A DNA stretch of 22,993 nt from the NCBI RefSeq assembly GCF_000002865.3, contig NW_001865046.1:860131-883123 (forward strand), given 5' to 3'. Position 1 is the stretch's first letter. The number at the start of each line of letters is the position of its first letter. Below are positions 1-7,356 of this stretch, one piece after another. Under the pieces are notes generated by a model. It searched no databases and was not told the origin of the DNA. It worked only from the letters and a program-made list of their open reading frames with translations. The stretch is from Monosiga brevicollis MX1 (lineage: Eukaryota; Opisthokonta; Choanoflagellata; Craspedida; Salpingoecidae). The translations under genes and the position numbers were made by a program.

Positions 1-126
1 AAAGCACTCGGAAGGGCGGCGGAGATCGGGTGGAGTGGAATGGTGCGTTTGAACATGGCGTTGCTCATTGGAATCCGAGACAAGCATGTTGCAGATTGCA
101 CAAGACACCGGAGAAGGAGTCGCCAT
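1..126 (-). CDS. Possible N-terminal exon of a C2H2 zinc-finger protein, partial
   Basis: An open frame of 42 codons starts at an ATG (positions 126-124, minus strand) and runs off the left edge without a stop. Residues 9-29 show C-x2-C-x11-H-x3-H, a C2H2-like zinc-binding arrangement close to the N-terminus. Upstream on the minus strand a pyrimidine-rich stretch ends in GCAG (AG at plus 132-133), and a GGTGAGT donor-like site lies at plus 217-223. A 91-nt intron in the 5' leader is therefore possible. The gene would be divergent from the casein kinase gene. The fragment is too short to name, and the zinc finger could be chance, so confidence is low. It could be a ubiquitin-binding or nucleic-acid-binding finger. 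Confidence 0.35.
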   Translation of the reverse strand, partial: MATPSPVSCAICNMLVSDSNEQRHVQTHHSTPPDLRRPSECF

Positions 127-464
127 AATGGCTGCACGCAAAGAAAAGAAAGGCAAGGTGAGATGGTTCACGCATCAATAAATGGCAGCGCATGCGAGGA
201 ATGAGGAAGGGTGGGGACTCACCGTTGAGGAGAAGGAAAATGCAACGGAAATTGTAACGGAAGAACGAATCTCAACGGTCAAACCATAAGGGATGACACT
301 TGGTACGTGACCGAAGTTGTCTCGATGAACAGGTGAAAAAGTGTCTCCGTTGCGGAGCCGGCCGTATGACAAATTATTGACTTTATTACCATCTGTAACT
401 CCCCGCCCCTTTTCCCTTAGAAAACGGCTTGGCCTTGGTGCTGCCGGCTCTCTGGCTTTGAACT

Positions 465-525
465 GCTCTCTCTCTCTCTCTCTCTCTCCCTCTCCCTCTC
501 TCTCTCTCTCTCCCTCGCTCTCTCT

Positions 526-618
<93 letters not shown>
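465..618. repeat. CT/GA dinucleotide microsatellite
   Basis: About 154 bp of almost pure (CT)n on the plus strand, interrupted by a few CCCT and CGCT variants in its left third. It lies between the possible divergent zinc-finger gene and the casein kinase gene, roughly 900 bp upstream of the kinase start. Long polypurine/polypyrimidine mirror repeats of this kind can form triplex (H-) DNA and act as GAGA-type promoter elements. The long Arg-Glu or Ser-Leu ORFs across it are translation artefacts of the repeat. Confidence 0.95.
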
Positions 619-623
<5 letters not shown>

Positions 624-1517
624 CGTTTTTCCTTTTGTCTTGTCGAGGTTCTGTCGGCGTCGGCGTCGTAAACGGCAGCCCGCCCAGCTTGTCCCGGCAC
701 ACGCCAGGCGCGCCTGCATTCGCCAACCCTCTTTTGCAGCCCAGACGATAGGTTTGTTTTGGCCGCTTGCCATCATTTCCCCGTCTTTCAGCAGTAACCC
801 GAGCCAGCCGCGAACAGATGAAACTGCACACACACACACACATACACACTCAGCATGCGTTGTTTGGTGCCAAAGCTGCCGTGAACGGCAGCCACGGCGC
901 CGAAGACACAGCCCTTGAGCGCGTTGGGCATAGAGGCTGGCATTACGATTGGCTTGATTATACGTTGATGCGTCCCCCCCTTGCTCCAACATCTGCGCGT
1001 TGGCCCCGAGGCGCTCCGGTGTGCGAGTGGTCGTCAGGTTGTTGGTCAACTTGATTTTTCTCTTTTTTCTCAAAGTGGCCCCTGGCACCGGGTCCATGAT
1101 CATCACCTTGACGCCTCTTCACCGCCCCTGGCTTTCGTTTGGCATCGTCTGTTCTGGATCAAATCACACCACACGCGACAAGCGGCTAGTCCAATCAGAG
1201 CCAGGTCCATCCTTGGTCTTGCTCGCCGTTTCTTTCATCGCACATTTCAATGAAAAGCCTTGACACCCGCCCACCCACCATCAGATCAGATCATTCAGAA
1301 GCCCCTCGTGTCTTCTCTTTCCCCTACTTTATCGCGCCAACCGCATTGTCATACTCAACACCTCCCGACTACTTGGCGCCCATCTCACTGCTGGCTTTAC
1401 ATGATTTGATGCTTAGGTCTGCGGCATCAGCACCTCCAGAACGAGTGACCTGAGCGTAGCGTGGCAGATTGGGACCCGCACCTTGCTTAAGGCGGGACGC
1501 ACCCCACACCCTCCACC
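619..1517. other. Upstream region of the casein kinase gene, no gene seen
   Basis: No convincing coding sequence was found here. It contains a short CA repeat (about 828-849) and mixed-composition sequence. Pyrimidine-rich and CAC-rich stretches just before the kinase ATG (about 1485-1517) probably belong to its 5' leader. Overlapping ORFs of 60-95 codons have no recognisable domain. Confidence 0.5.
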
Positions 1518-2898
1518 ATGTCGCGCGACGGTGGCTCCGTCATGATGCTGGGCCCCAATTTTCGGGTCGGCAAGAAAATTGGCTCGGGCAACTTTGGAGA
1601 GCTTCGACTTGGCAAAAACCTTTACACCAACGAAGATGTGGCCATCAAACTTGAACCTGCCAACACCCGTGCGCCGCAGCTATACCTCGAGTACCGCTTT
1701 TACCAGCTCTTGGGCCATAGCGTAGGCGTGCCCAAGTGCTACTATTTTGGCTCTTGCGGCAAATACAATGGCCTTGTCCTCGAGCTCCTGGGCCCCAGTC
1801 TGGAAGACCTCTTTGACATGTGTGGCCGACGTTTCAGCCTCAAAACCGTGTGCATGTGTGCCATCCAGCTCATCACGCGCCTAGAATACGTGCACTCCAA
1901 ACACATTGTGTACCGTGACATCAAGCCTGAAAACTTTCTTGTTGGCCGCCGCTCCCTGCATGGTGACTCGACCATCCACATTATCGACTTTGGCCTCTCC
2001 AAGGAGTACATTGACCCCGAAACAAACAAACATATCCCATATCGCGAGCGCAAAAGCCTCACCGGCACCGCCCGCTATATGAGCATCAACACCCACCTTG
2101 GCAAGGAGCAGAGCCGTCGCGATGACCTCGAAGCCTGCGGCCACATGCTCATCTACTTTCTCCGCGGCAGGTGAGAAGCGCGAGGGCCCGCGCACTGCTT
2201 TGTTTTTTAGCCTGACCAATGTACACGCATGCCTTGTGCCAGTTGCCATGTTCCCTGCGCGGTTTTCTTTTTTTCCACTTTGACGCTGCTCGTATACATT
2301 CCTATCCGTCCATACTCACCTGACTTTGACCTGACTTTTCCCGGTTAGTTTGCCGTGGCAAGGCCTCAAGGCTGACAACCTCAAGCAACGGTACCAAATG
2401 ATTGGTGACACCAAGATTCAAACACCCATTGACGTTCTTTGCAAAGGCTTCCCCACCGAAGTGGCCACCTACTTGCGCTACTGCCGCTCCCTTGACTTTT
2501 ACGAGGAGCCCGACTATCCCTACCTGCGCCAACTCTGGTGGGACATTTTCAAGCGCGAGCAATTCAAGGATGATGGTATCTATGACTGGACCAAGCGCGC
2601 GCCCTCAACCAAATCCAAGCCTCTTCTTGATGCCGTGCCGGTAAGATCTCTTGCTGACACACCGCGGAAAGGCAAACTTGGAGCCAGGCTCACGGCCACG
2701 CCTGTAATTCACCGAGCCCTGACCCACGTGTCGTGTTCTGCTTCTCGTCATCAATCATAGCAGGATGGCCTCAACTCGGGGAGCACGCCAGCTCGCCCAC
2801 GCGACACCCAGGGCACTGGTGCTCCGACCAAACAACCTGCTCGGACAGATCCTGAACCCAAAGGCTGCTTCTGCTTTGGCAAGAAGTCGGGAAGATGA
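1518..2898 (+). CDS. Casein kinase 1 family Ser/Thr protein kinase, three exons
   Basis: Exons are 1518-2170, 2349-2640 and 2761-2898 (360 aa). Introns of 178 and 120 bp have GT-AG ends. The first splits the Ser codon in the CK1 motif [11 protein letters not shown]; the second is in phase 0. Visible landmarks: glycine loop [11 protein letters not shown] (22-32), catalytic Lys44 in [15 protein letters not shown] (132-140), [10 protein letters not shown] (155-164), and the CK1-specific [20 protein letters not shown] and RRDDLE elements. The tail is short and Pro/Thr-rich and ends [11 protein letters not shown], with Cys351 and Cys353 beside basic residues. That resembles the lipid-anchored tails of CK1-gamma/Yck-type kinases and suggests membrane attachment by palmitoylation (inference). 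CK1 enzymes phosphorylate acidic or primed Ser/Thr sites. The acceptor could instead be the CAG at 2763, removing one Gln. This is a host gene. Confidence 0.93.
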
Positions 2899-4240
2899 TT
2901 GCGCTGTGTGGTCATCACACCTCTTTTTGAGACGCGAGCTTCTTTGTTTGTTTGTCTTATCCCTGCCCAATCATATTTGATTGGCGCTTGCCCTGTGAAC
3001 ACCCTTCCGCTAAAGGCCAAGTGCATGAAAAAGGACGCGTGCCCTTTTTCATGGCGCTTGGCCCCTGCCATGAGGCTGTTTTGGTGAGAAGCTTGGCAGG
3101 GGAGTCAGCGCGCATCCTCATTCTCATTTCGTGTGGTTGTTTTTCTTTGTTGGGTGGGATGTGGCCTTGGCCACGGCCGCAAGGTTTTCTTGCTTATTGT
3201 TGTAGTTTCGAGTCCCAACGCATGCTGCTTTCGTGCCTGCCCTCTTTTTCCGCTTGTAGTTGCCGTCCTTTGCTGTGACGTGGTTGTTGTGAACACGGTG
3301 CCTTCTCGTTCCATTTCTATGCCATCTTGGCCCTTGTTTCGTAGCTTGAATCGGTTGCACCGATCTCCCGTGTCCGTTGTGTTCATGTGCCGTGTGCCTC
3401 TACTTCTGATGGTGTCCGTATCTTGTCATCGCTGTACTCTTTGGCCCTTTTGCCCTTGCCGGCCCTGCTTAACGCAGGCGACGTGGTCATGCTTGGAGCG
3501 GTTCACTCTCGCTGTGTGCTACTGTCCCTACCTGGCCTGTGCCAAGGTTGCTCGGCGGTTTTGCAACCACCATCCTAGCAAAAGCAAGTCTTTGCGCCGA
3601 TAGACACAGCTTGGTACCTGCGCCTATTCCGAGGATCTCCTCTTTATCTTTCTAAATCTAGAGCTTGAAACATTCCATTTTTCTCCTGCCGTGTATGTCA
3701 GTCGAGCTGCTTTGTGCCTCGTAAGGTGATGGGCAAACCTGTCCCTTGCAAAGAGGCAGAAAGGGGCAAAGCCTCGATGGCGCAATGATTGGTACAAACA
3801 CTGCAATCCTTATGCACAGCTTCGCTGAGCCTTGTTCATCAAACGCGTACACACATGCTTTCAAATCGCCAAGACCAACTTGAAAAATCGCTTCGGTCTG
3901 GCATTTTTCTTCTGCCTATCCCGCCAAGAAGACGTAAAACGGATGCTTTCTTCCCGGTGTGGACTCAAGTTTTCAGATATTAAAACATGACCGGCACTAG
4001 CCAAATGCAAATTGCAATCCTCGCGAGCGGAGTTGTTCGGCACAACTGCCAAGCATGAAACCGCTCTTGAGGCGGTTGTGGATCCGCTTGGGGCACGACT
4101 GGGAACTACAATGCAAAGAGACTCAACACTCTCCAAGAGAATATGCGTCAAGATACCATTACCTCCGAGATTCAAGGCAAGCTCACCAGCAATGCCTTTT
4201 TCAAGAGATAACACTCCCCCCACCCGCCCCCACCGATGTT
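2899..4240. other. Downstream region of the casein kinase gene, no gene seen
   Basis: The first several hundred bases are T/G-rich and probably include the kinase 3' UTR. Open frames on both strands (for example minus 3861-4223 and plus 3133-3603) show no domain, no codon regularity and no splice-supported continuation that I can recognise. I see no RNA gene. An inverted pair around 3000-3070 (GGCCAAGTGCATGAAAAAGG against CCTTTTTCATGGCGCTTGGC) can form a stem of about 18 bp near the kinase 3' end. Confidence 0.45.
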
Positions 4241-4247
4241 GTTCGGC

Positions 4248-4262
4248 TAGGGTTAGGGTTGG
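4248..4262 (+). repeat. Short telomere-like TTAGGG tract
   Basis: The sequence TAGGGTTAGGGTTGG contains two and a fraction TTAGGG-type units. It sits directly left of a hairpin and the segment that separates host from viral DNA. With only about 15 bp, this could be an interstitial remnant or chance. Confidence 0.4.
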
Positions 4263-4271
4263 TCAGAGTAA

Positions 4272-4323
4272 GTACATGTGTGTGTGAAGGTCGGCCGGGG
4301 TCCCCCCTTCACACACCATGTAC
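4272..4323. repeat. Strong inverted repeat (hairpin) at host/element transition
   Basis: The left arm 4272-4290 (GTACATGTGTGTGTGAAGG) pairs with the right arm 4306-4323 (CCTTCACACACCATGTAC) with one bulged base. The 15-nt spacer contains GGGG-T-CCCC and can extend the stem. The right arm also matches, inverted, the sequence at about 5164-5192 (see the transposon-like segment). Confidence 0.75.
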
Positions 4324-4603
4324 CACTATTCTGGTCGACATCGCTTCAGAGCTGAGAGAGTTGGCAAACCCAAGTGCGGCTGCCGACAGAATGATGATCA
4401 CCTGTTTATCGCCTATCAAGGGGACCTCAGACGATCGAGGTGCACAATCATCGTTGGCGTTGGCGTGTTCATCCAAACAACAGCGGAATCAGTACGTTTT
4501 TATTTTTTTGCATCAAATGTGTGTTTGAACCACAAACCCATAAGAAAAATTTCGCTTTGAGAGATTTTTCACAAAAGGTTTTCATCTGACATCTTGGGCG
4601 TAT

Positions 4604-5107
4604 TCACGTGCAAAAGTTGTTTCGCGGATTGATCGCGATCATGTCGTCCTCGCACAACTGCTCGTGGTTGAACATGCTTGGCGTGGCCATTGTCGCGGGC
4701 CTTTTGAGCATTGCCAGTGGCGGATGCGCCATGCTGGGGAGCTTACTCGATAGCAGTTGCTGGGCGTCCTGACTGTTGTTCAAGGATGTAAGAGCATTCA
4801 TCACGTCGGGGTCTTGTAAGATCTGTGTGCCGTTTGGGTCGAACGTATGAGTTTCCAACTGCCGTGCATAAACTCGCAAGATGGCTTGAATCACATTCAT
4901 TTCCAGCAGATCCGTCCAGCCGGCGTTGGGCTTTTTTATCATGGGAAGCATGGCGCCAATGAGTCGAGCTTCTGCAGCAACACGAATCTCGGTGGCTCTG
5001 GCACGCTCTGCCTCTGCAGCCACAATCGCCTCGTTGTTTCTGGCACGCTCTGCCTCTGCAGCCACAATCGTCTCGTTGTTTCTGGCACGCTCTGCCTCTG
5101 TGGCCAT
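4604..5107 (-). CDS. Hypothetical coiled-coil protein, probably truncated
   Basis: The open frame continues to 5335, but the first part (5108-5335) crosses G/C homopolymer runs and the repeat region. The ATG at 5107 is therefore the more believable start (167 aa); coiled-coil-like coding seems to extend upstream to about 5170. Residues 1-45 are Ala/Glu/Arg-rich and heptad-like, with a 14-residue unit (NNEAIVAAEAERAR) repeated. The middle holds a compact region around GWTDLLEMNVIQAILRVYARQLE, and the C-terminus is low in features. I do not recognise a family. It may be the C-terminal half of a DNA-binding or structural protein interrupted by the neighbouring insertion, or a protein of a small transposon. 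Function unknown. Confidence 0.4.
   Translation of the reverse strand: MATEAERARNNETIVAAEAERARNNEAIVAAEAERARATEIRVAAEARLIGAMLPMIKKPNAGWTDLLEMNVIQAILRVYARQLETHTFDPNGTQILQDPDVMNALTSLNNSQDAQQLLSSKLPSMAHPPLAMLKRPATMATPSMFNHEQLCEDDMIAINPRNNFCT
4998..5107. repeat. 42-bp tandem repeat encoding a coiled-coil unit
   Basis: Two full 42-bp units (4998-5039 and 5040-5081) and a partial third (from 5082) are nearly identical. On the minus strand each unit encodes 14 residues of the pattern NNExIVAAEAERAR. The unit length is in frame, so the repeat number can change without breaking the ORF. Confidence 0.85.
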
Positions 5108-5170
5108 TATTCTTTCCAGCTTGCCTTGCCTCTGGAGCAACACTCGCACTTCGGAGTTGAGCAGTGTGTG

Positions 5171-5226
5171 AACCAGGGGGGGGGACCCCCGGTTGGGGTG
5201 GTGGGGGCCCGGGGGGCCCCCCGTAA
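5171..5226. repeat. G/C homopolymer tract with GGGGGCCCGGGGGGCCCCCC palindrome
   Basis: Runs of G (up to nine) alternate with runs of C, including a self-complementary block at about 5204-5222. The plus strand has several G-runs that could form a G-quadruplex. This is the compositional boundary between the left segment and the viral element, and the apparent reading frame of the left ORF loses plausibility here. Confidence 0.7.
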
Positions 5227-5311
5227 AAATCTCCGCGAAGAACTCCCTACCACGGTACCTCGCCGAACATTTCCCTGCGAAGATTTCCCTACCACGCAGC
5301 GCAGCGCAGAT

Positions 5312-5490
5312 AGTGCAGGGCAACGTCCGACGCAAAGTCTTTGTGAGAAAAACTTTTTCTTTTTTGTCTTCACTCTTATGTATTATATATTATTTTTCGC
5401 GAAAGAATAAGATAATAATAACAAAGGGTAATGACAAAAAAAGAAAAAGTTTTTCTCACAAAGACTTTGCGTCGGCCTCCCCCCTGCACT
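5312..5490. repeat. Imperfect 180-bp palindrome, candidate element terminus
   Basis: Arms 5327-5368 and 5433-5475 are inverted copies of about 42 bp that differ only by one A/T in a homopolymer. Weaker symmetry extends outward (AGTGCAGGG at 5312 against CCCTGCACT ending 5490). It also extends inward through the AT-rich spacer to a TCGCGA centre at 5397-5402. It lies just left of the integrase and its GC-rich tandem repeats, where a Polinton-like element would have its terminal inverted repeat. It may be a fused or self-inverted terminus, a foldback element, or a replication-related palindrome. Confidence 0.7.
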
Positions 5491-5550
5491 CTCGGGCCAC
5501 ACTCGGGCGCGCACTCTCGGGCCACACTCGGGCGCGCACTCACGGGGGCG
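5486..5550. repeat. 25-bp GC-rich tandem repeats next to the palindrome
   Basis: The 25-bp unit beginning GCACTCTCGGGCCACACTCG occurs twice exactly (5486-5510, 5511-5535), followed by a degenerate third copy. Subterminal tandem repeats beside a terminal inverted repeat are common in large DNA transposons and PLVs. This supports placing the element's left end near here. Confidence 0.8.
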
Positions 5551-5643
5551 GAGCGTCGCCCGCAGACACGTATACTCGCAAATGAGCGGAGCTCATAATA
5601 TATTAGCGATACATATACACTAAATTGATGCTGATGAGTAATA

Positions 5644-6822
5644 ATGACCACACAAGCAAATAGCCTAGCAAATAAGCTACAGGCACAACCCTCGGCGCAC
5701 GCGCGCGCACACACAACATCAACATACGCCCCCGCGGTGACCGGGATCGGCCGCAACGGCGTCCATCAACTTGATTTGTTGGAGTTGCCGAAGGATCCAG
5801 CCACAGGCTCCCGATACGCGCTCACGTTGATTGACCTTGGAAGTCGCGCAGTAGCGGCCGCACCACTCAAGGATAAGACCGCATCAGCTGTTCTAGAGGC
5901 AGTGAAACACATATACGCACACAATGAAGACGGGATCAAGCAACCAAAGCGCGTTGAGATTGATGGTGGAGGTGAATTCTCGGCACTAAAGAATTACCTT
6001 GAGGGCAAGAAGGTCACGGTCCGCGTCGCCCGCTCGGGGCGCCACAGTCAACAACGCGCAGTTGAAAATCTCAACAAGGTCCTCGCGCGCAAAATCATCA
6101 CGCGCCAACTCGACGAGGAGCTCCTAACAGGCGCCGATGCACTCCACTGGGAAAGTGATCTCCCCCGCTTCATCAAGGAAATAAACGACAAATGGAAGCG
6201 CAGTGACGAGGAGTTGAAAGCATTGGTCAAACAGTCCGAGAACGCACCATACATAGACTTACAAGACCCGAGTTTCAAACCGCTCGAGGAAGGCACGCTT
6301 GTGCGCGTCGCCCTCGACCACCCTCAAGACTTACGCGGAAAGCGACTGCCAACCGGCAACACCGCGAGCGGATTTCGCACGGGCGACATTCGGTGGGACC
6401 CCATCGCGCGACGCGTGCAGGCGCTCATCATCAAGCCTGGCCAAAGCACGCGCTACATGATTGAGGGTATCGCAAACGCGAGCTACGCACGCTGGCAGCT
6501 CCAGCTGGTGAGCGTCGACGCCGATGGCGAGCCCGCGGAAGAATATGCGGACGGCCACGAGGTCGTGCGTGGTAACCCGGAAACGTTCATTCCACTCAAA
6601 CTTCATGGTCGCCGCGGAGGCCGAGGCAAGCCCATCGAATACCAGGTCGAGTGGCGCGGCTACAAAAAGCCAGAAGACTTCACGTGGGAGCGTGCCACGG
6701 AACTCAAAAAATCAACTGTCGGCTGGCAACTAATACAGAAGTGGCTGCGGTCGAGCAAATCACACCCCACCGGTGCCGCCGCCAGTGCCACCGCCAGTGC
6801 CGCTACCAGTGCGCCCGAGTAG
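5644..6822 (+). CDS. Retrovirus-type DDE integrase (rve) with C-terminal chromodomain
   Basis: This 392-aa protein probably inserts the element into host DNA by strand transfer. The catalytic core shows Asp44 (HQLDLLELP), Asp107 (EIDGGGEF) and Glu141 (QQRAVENLN), the last two separated by 33 residues, close to the D,D-35-E spacing of rve integrases. Residues about 303-372 form a chromodomain (IEYQVEWRGYKKPEDFTWE), as in Polinton/Maverick and chromovirus integrases, where it can steer insertion to marked chromatin. The tail is Ala/Ser/Thr-rich. The start is fixed by an in-frame stop nine bases upstream. No N-terminal HHCC zinc domain precedes the core, which is unusual. It is the first gene after the left terminal repeats and converges on the Cys-rich gene, overlapping it by 63 bp. 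Confidence 0.9.
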   Translation: MTTQANSLANKLQAQPSAHARAHTTSTYAPAVTGIGRNGVHQLDLLELPKDPATGSRYALTLIDLGSRAVAAAPLKDKTASAVLEAVKHIYAHNEDGIKQPKRVEIDGGGEFSALKNYLEGKKVTVRVARSGRHSQQRAVENLNKVLARKIITRQLDEELLTGADALHWESDLPRFIKEINDKWKRSDEELKALVKQSENAPYIDLQDPSFKPLEEGTLVRVALDHPQDLRGKRLPTGNTASGFRTGDIRWDPIARRVQALIIKPGQSTRYMIEGIANASYARWQLQLVSVDADGEPAEEYADGHEVVRGNPETFIPLKLHGRRGGRGKPIEYQVEWRGYKKPEDFTWERATELKKSTVGWQLIQKWLRSSKSHPTGAAASATASAATSAPE

Positions 6823-7182
6823 GAACGAGATCCGAGATCGGCTACTGGCTTTGCGCTCGGAGCTCTGCGGTGGATGACTTGTCATGCGAGCTTGAGCCGG
6901 CTTGTGAGAACAACTAACACAACGTGGGCGCTCCATTACAGCCGGCGAGCAAGCAGCTTCAAACACGCTCTGGCACGCGCCACAAACGTGCATCGCACGT
7001 AATTTGCTGTGGGTGTAGCACGCATACCAGGGCTTTCGCACACATGCGGTGCATCCGTCGATGCAACACACACGCTCGTCTGGGGCGGGCACATTTTTGT
7101 GCTCAAAACACTTGGAATAAGCGCGCTCGACACCTTCGACAACAAAGGTGCCCGTCGGCAGGTTGCACACACGGCAAGACAT
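6760..7182 (-). CDS. Cys/His-rich putative zinc-binding protein
   Basis: A 140-aa protein whose first 93 residues hold many regularly spaced ligands: C3-x2-C6, C25-x2-H28, C39/C40-x3/4-C44-x2-C47, C55-x2-H58, C67-x2-C70, C78, and C88-x2-C91-x-H93. That is enough for about three or four zinc sites. The C-terminal 45 residues are low-complexity (Ser/Arg, then GTGG repeats) and lie antisense to the integrase tail. The ATG at 7182 is used because the frame's only upstream candidate is TTG. It is divergent from the helicase gene across an A/T-rich gap. I do not recognise the exact family. A role as a small nucleic-acid-binding or regulatory protein of the element is inference. Confidence 0.6.
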   Translation of the reverse strand: MSCRVCNLPTGTFVVEGVERAYSKCFEHKNVPAPDERVCCIDGCTACVRKPWYACYTHSKLRAMHVCGACQSVFEAACSPAVMERPRCVSCSHKPAQARMTSHPPQSSERKASSRSRISFLLGRTGSGTGGGTGGGTGGV

Positions 7183-7247
7183 AGCACACAATGTGAGAAG
7201 AGATAATGAAGCTTCGACCTTTCTTCAAATGAAGTATGATATGCTGA

Positions 7248-7275
7248 CATAATATTTTTTTAAAAAGTTTTGACA
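7248..7275 (+). promoter_or_regulatory. A/T-rich candidate promoter for the helicase gene
   Basis: The run AATATTTTTTTAAAAAG lies about 85-105 bases before the helicase ATG, in the divergent gap shared with the Cys-rich gene. A similar A/T block precedes the polymerase gene. Called from composition and position only. Confidence 0.35.
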
Positions 7276-7356
7276 GCATGTATACCCAAGTCAATTAAAG
7301 GAGTGCACACCAAGTGTATCCCTCCCCCCTCACGACCTCCGAGTGTAAGAGCAACC

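Larger units (their letters stand above)
4295..5192. mobile_element. Possible small DNA transposon or insertion bounded by imperfect inverted repeats
   Basis: The left boundary (4295-4316) reads CCGGGGTCCCCCC..TTCACACAC. The right boundary (5164-5192) reads, in reverse complement, CCGGGGGTCCCCCCCC..TTCACACAC, so the two ends are near-identical inverted repeats of about 22-28 bp with small indels. The roughly 900-bp interior carries one minus-strand coiled-coil ORF. No transposase is visible and no clear target-site duplication was found, so it would be non-autonomous or a decayed unit. The G/C-rich runs make a chance match possible. Confidence 0.35.

Noticed and set aside
175-1106. Long Arg-Glu or Ser-Leu rich ORFs on both strands
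   Set aside because: They are translations of the CT/GA microsatellite in all frames and show no domain outside it.
1742-2249. Minus-strand ORFs inside the kinase gene
   Set aside because: They lie antisense to strongly conserved kinase exons and have no recognisable content.
3105-4223. ORFs of 60-156 codons downstream of the kinase
   Set aside because: Low-complexity or random-looking composition; no motif, no start context and no splice-supported extension.
5108-5585. Upstream part of the left coiled-coil ORF and overlapping ORFs across the palindrome
   Set aside because: They run through G/C homopolymers and inverted repeats, so the translation is probably not real protein.
7270-7356. 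N-terminal extension of the helicase from an upstream ATG
   Set aside because: The downstream ATG at 7357 has a better context, and the extension is Pro/Ser-rich leader-like sequence.
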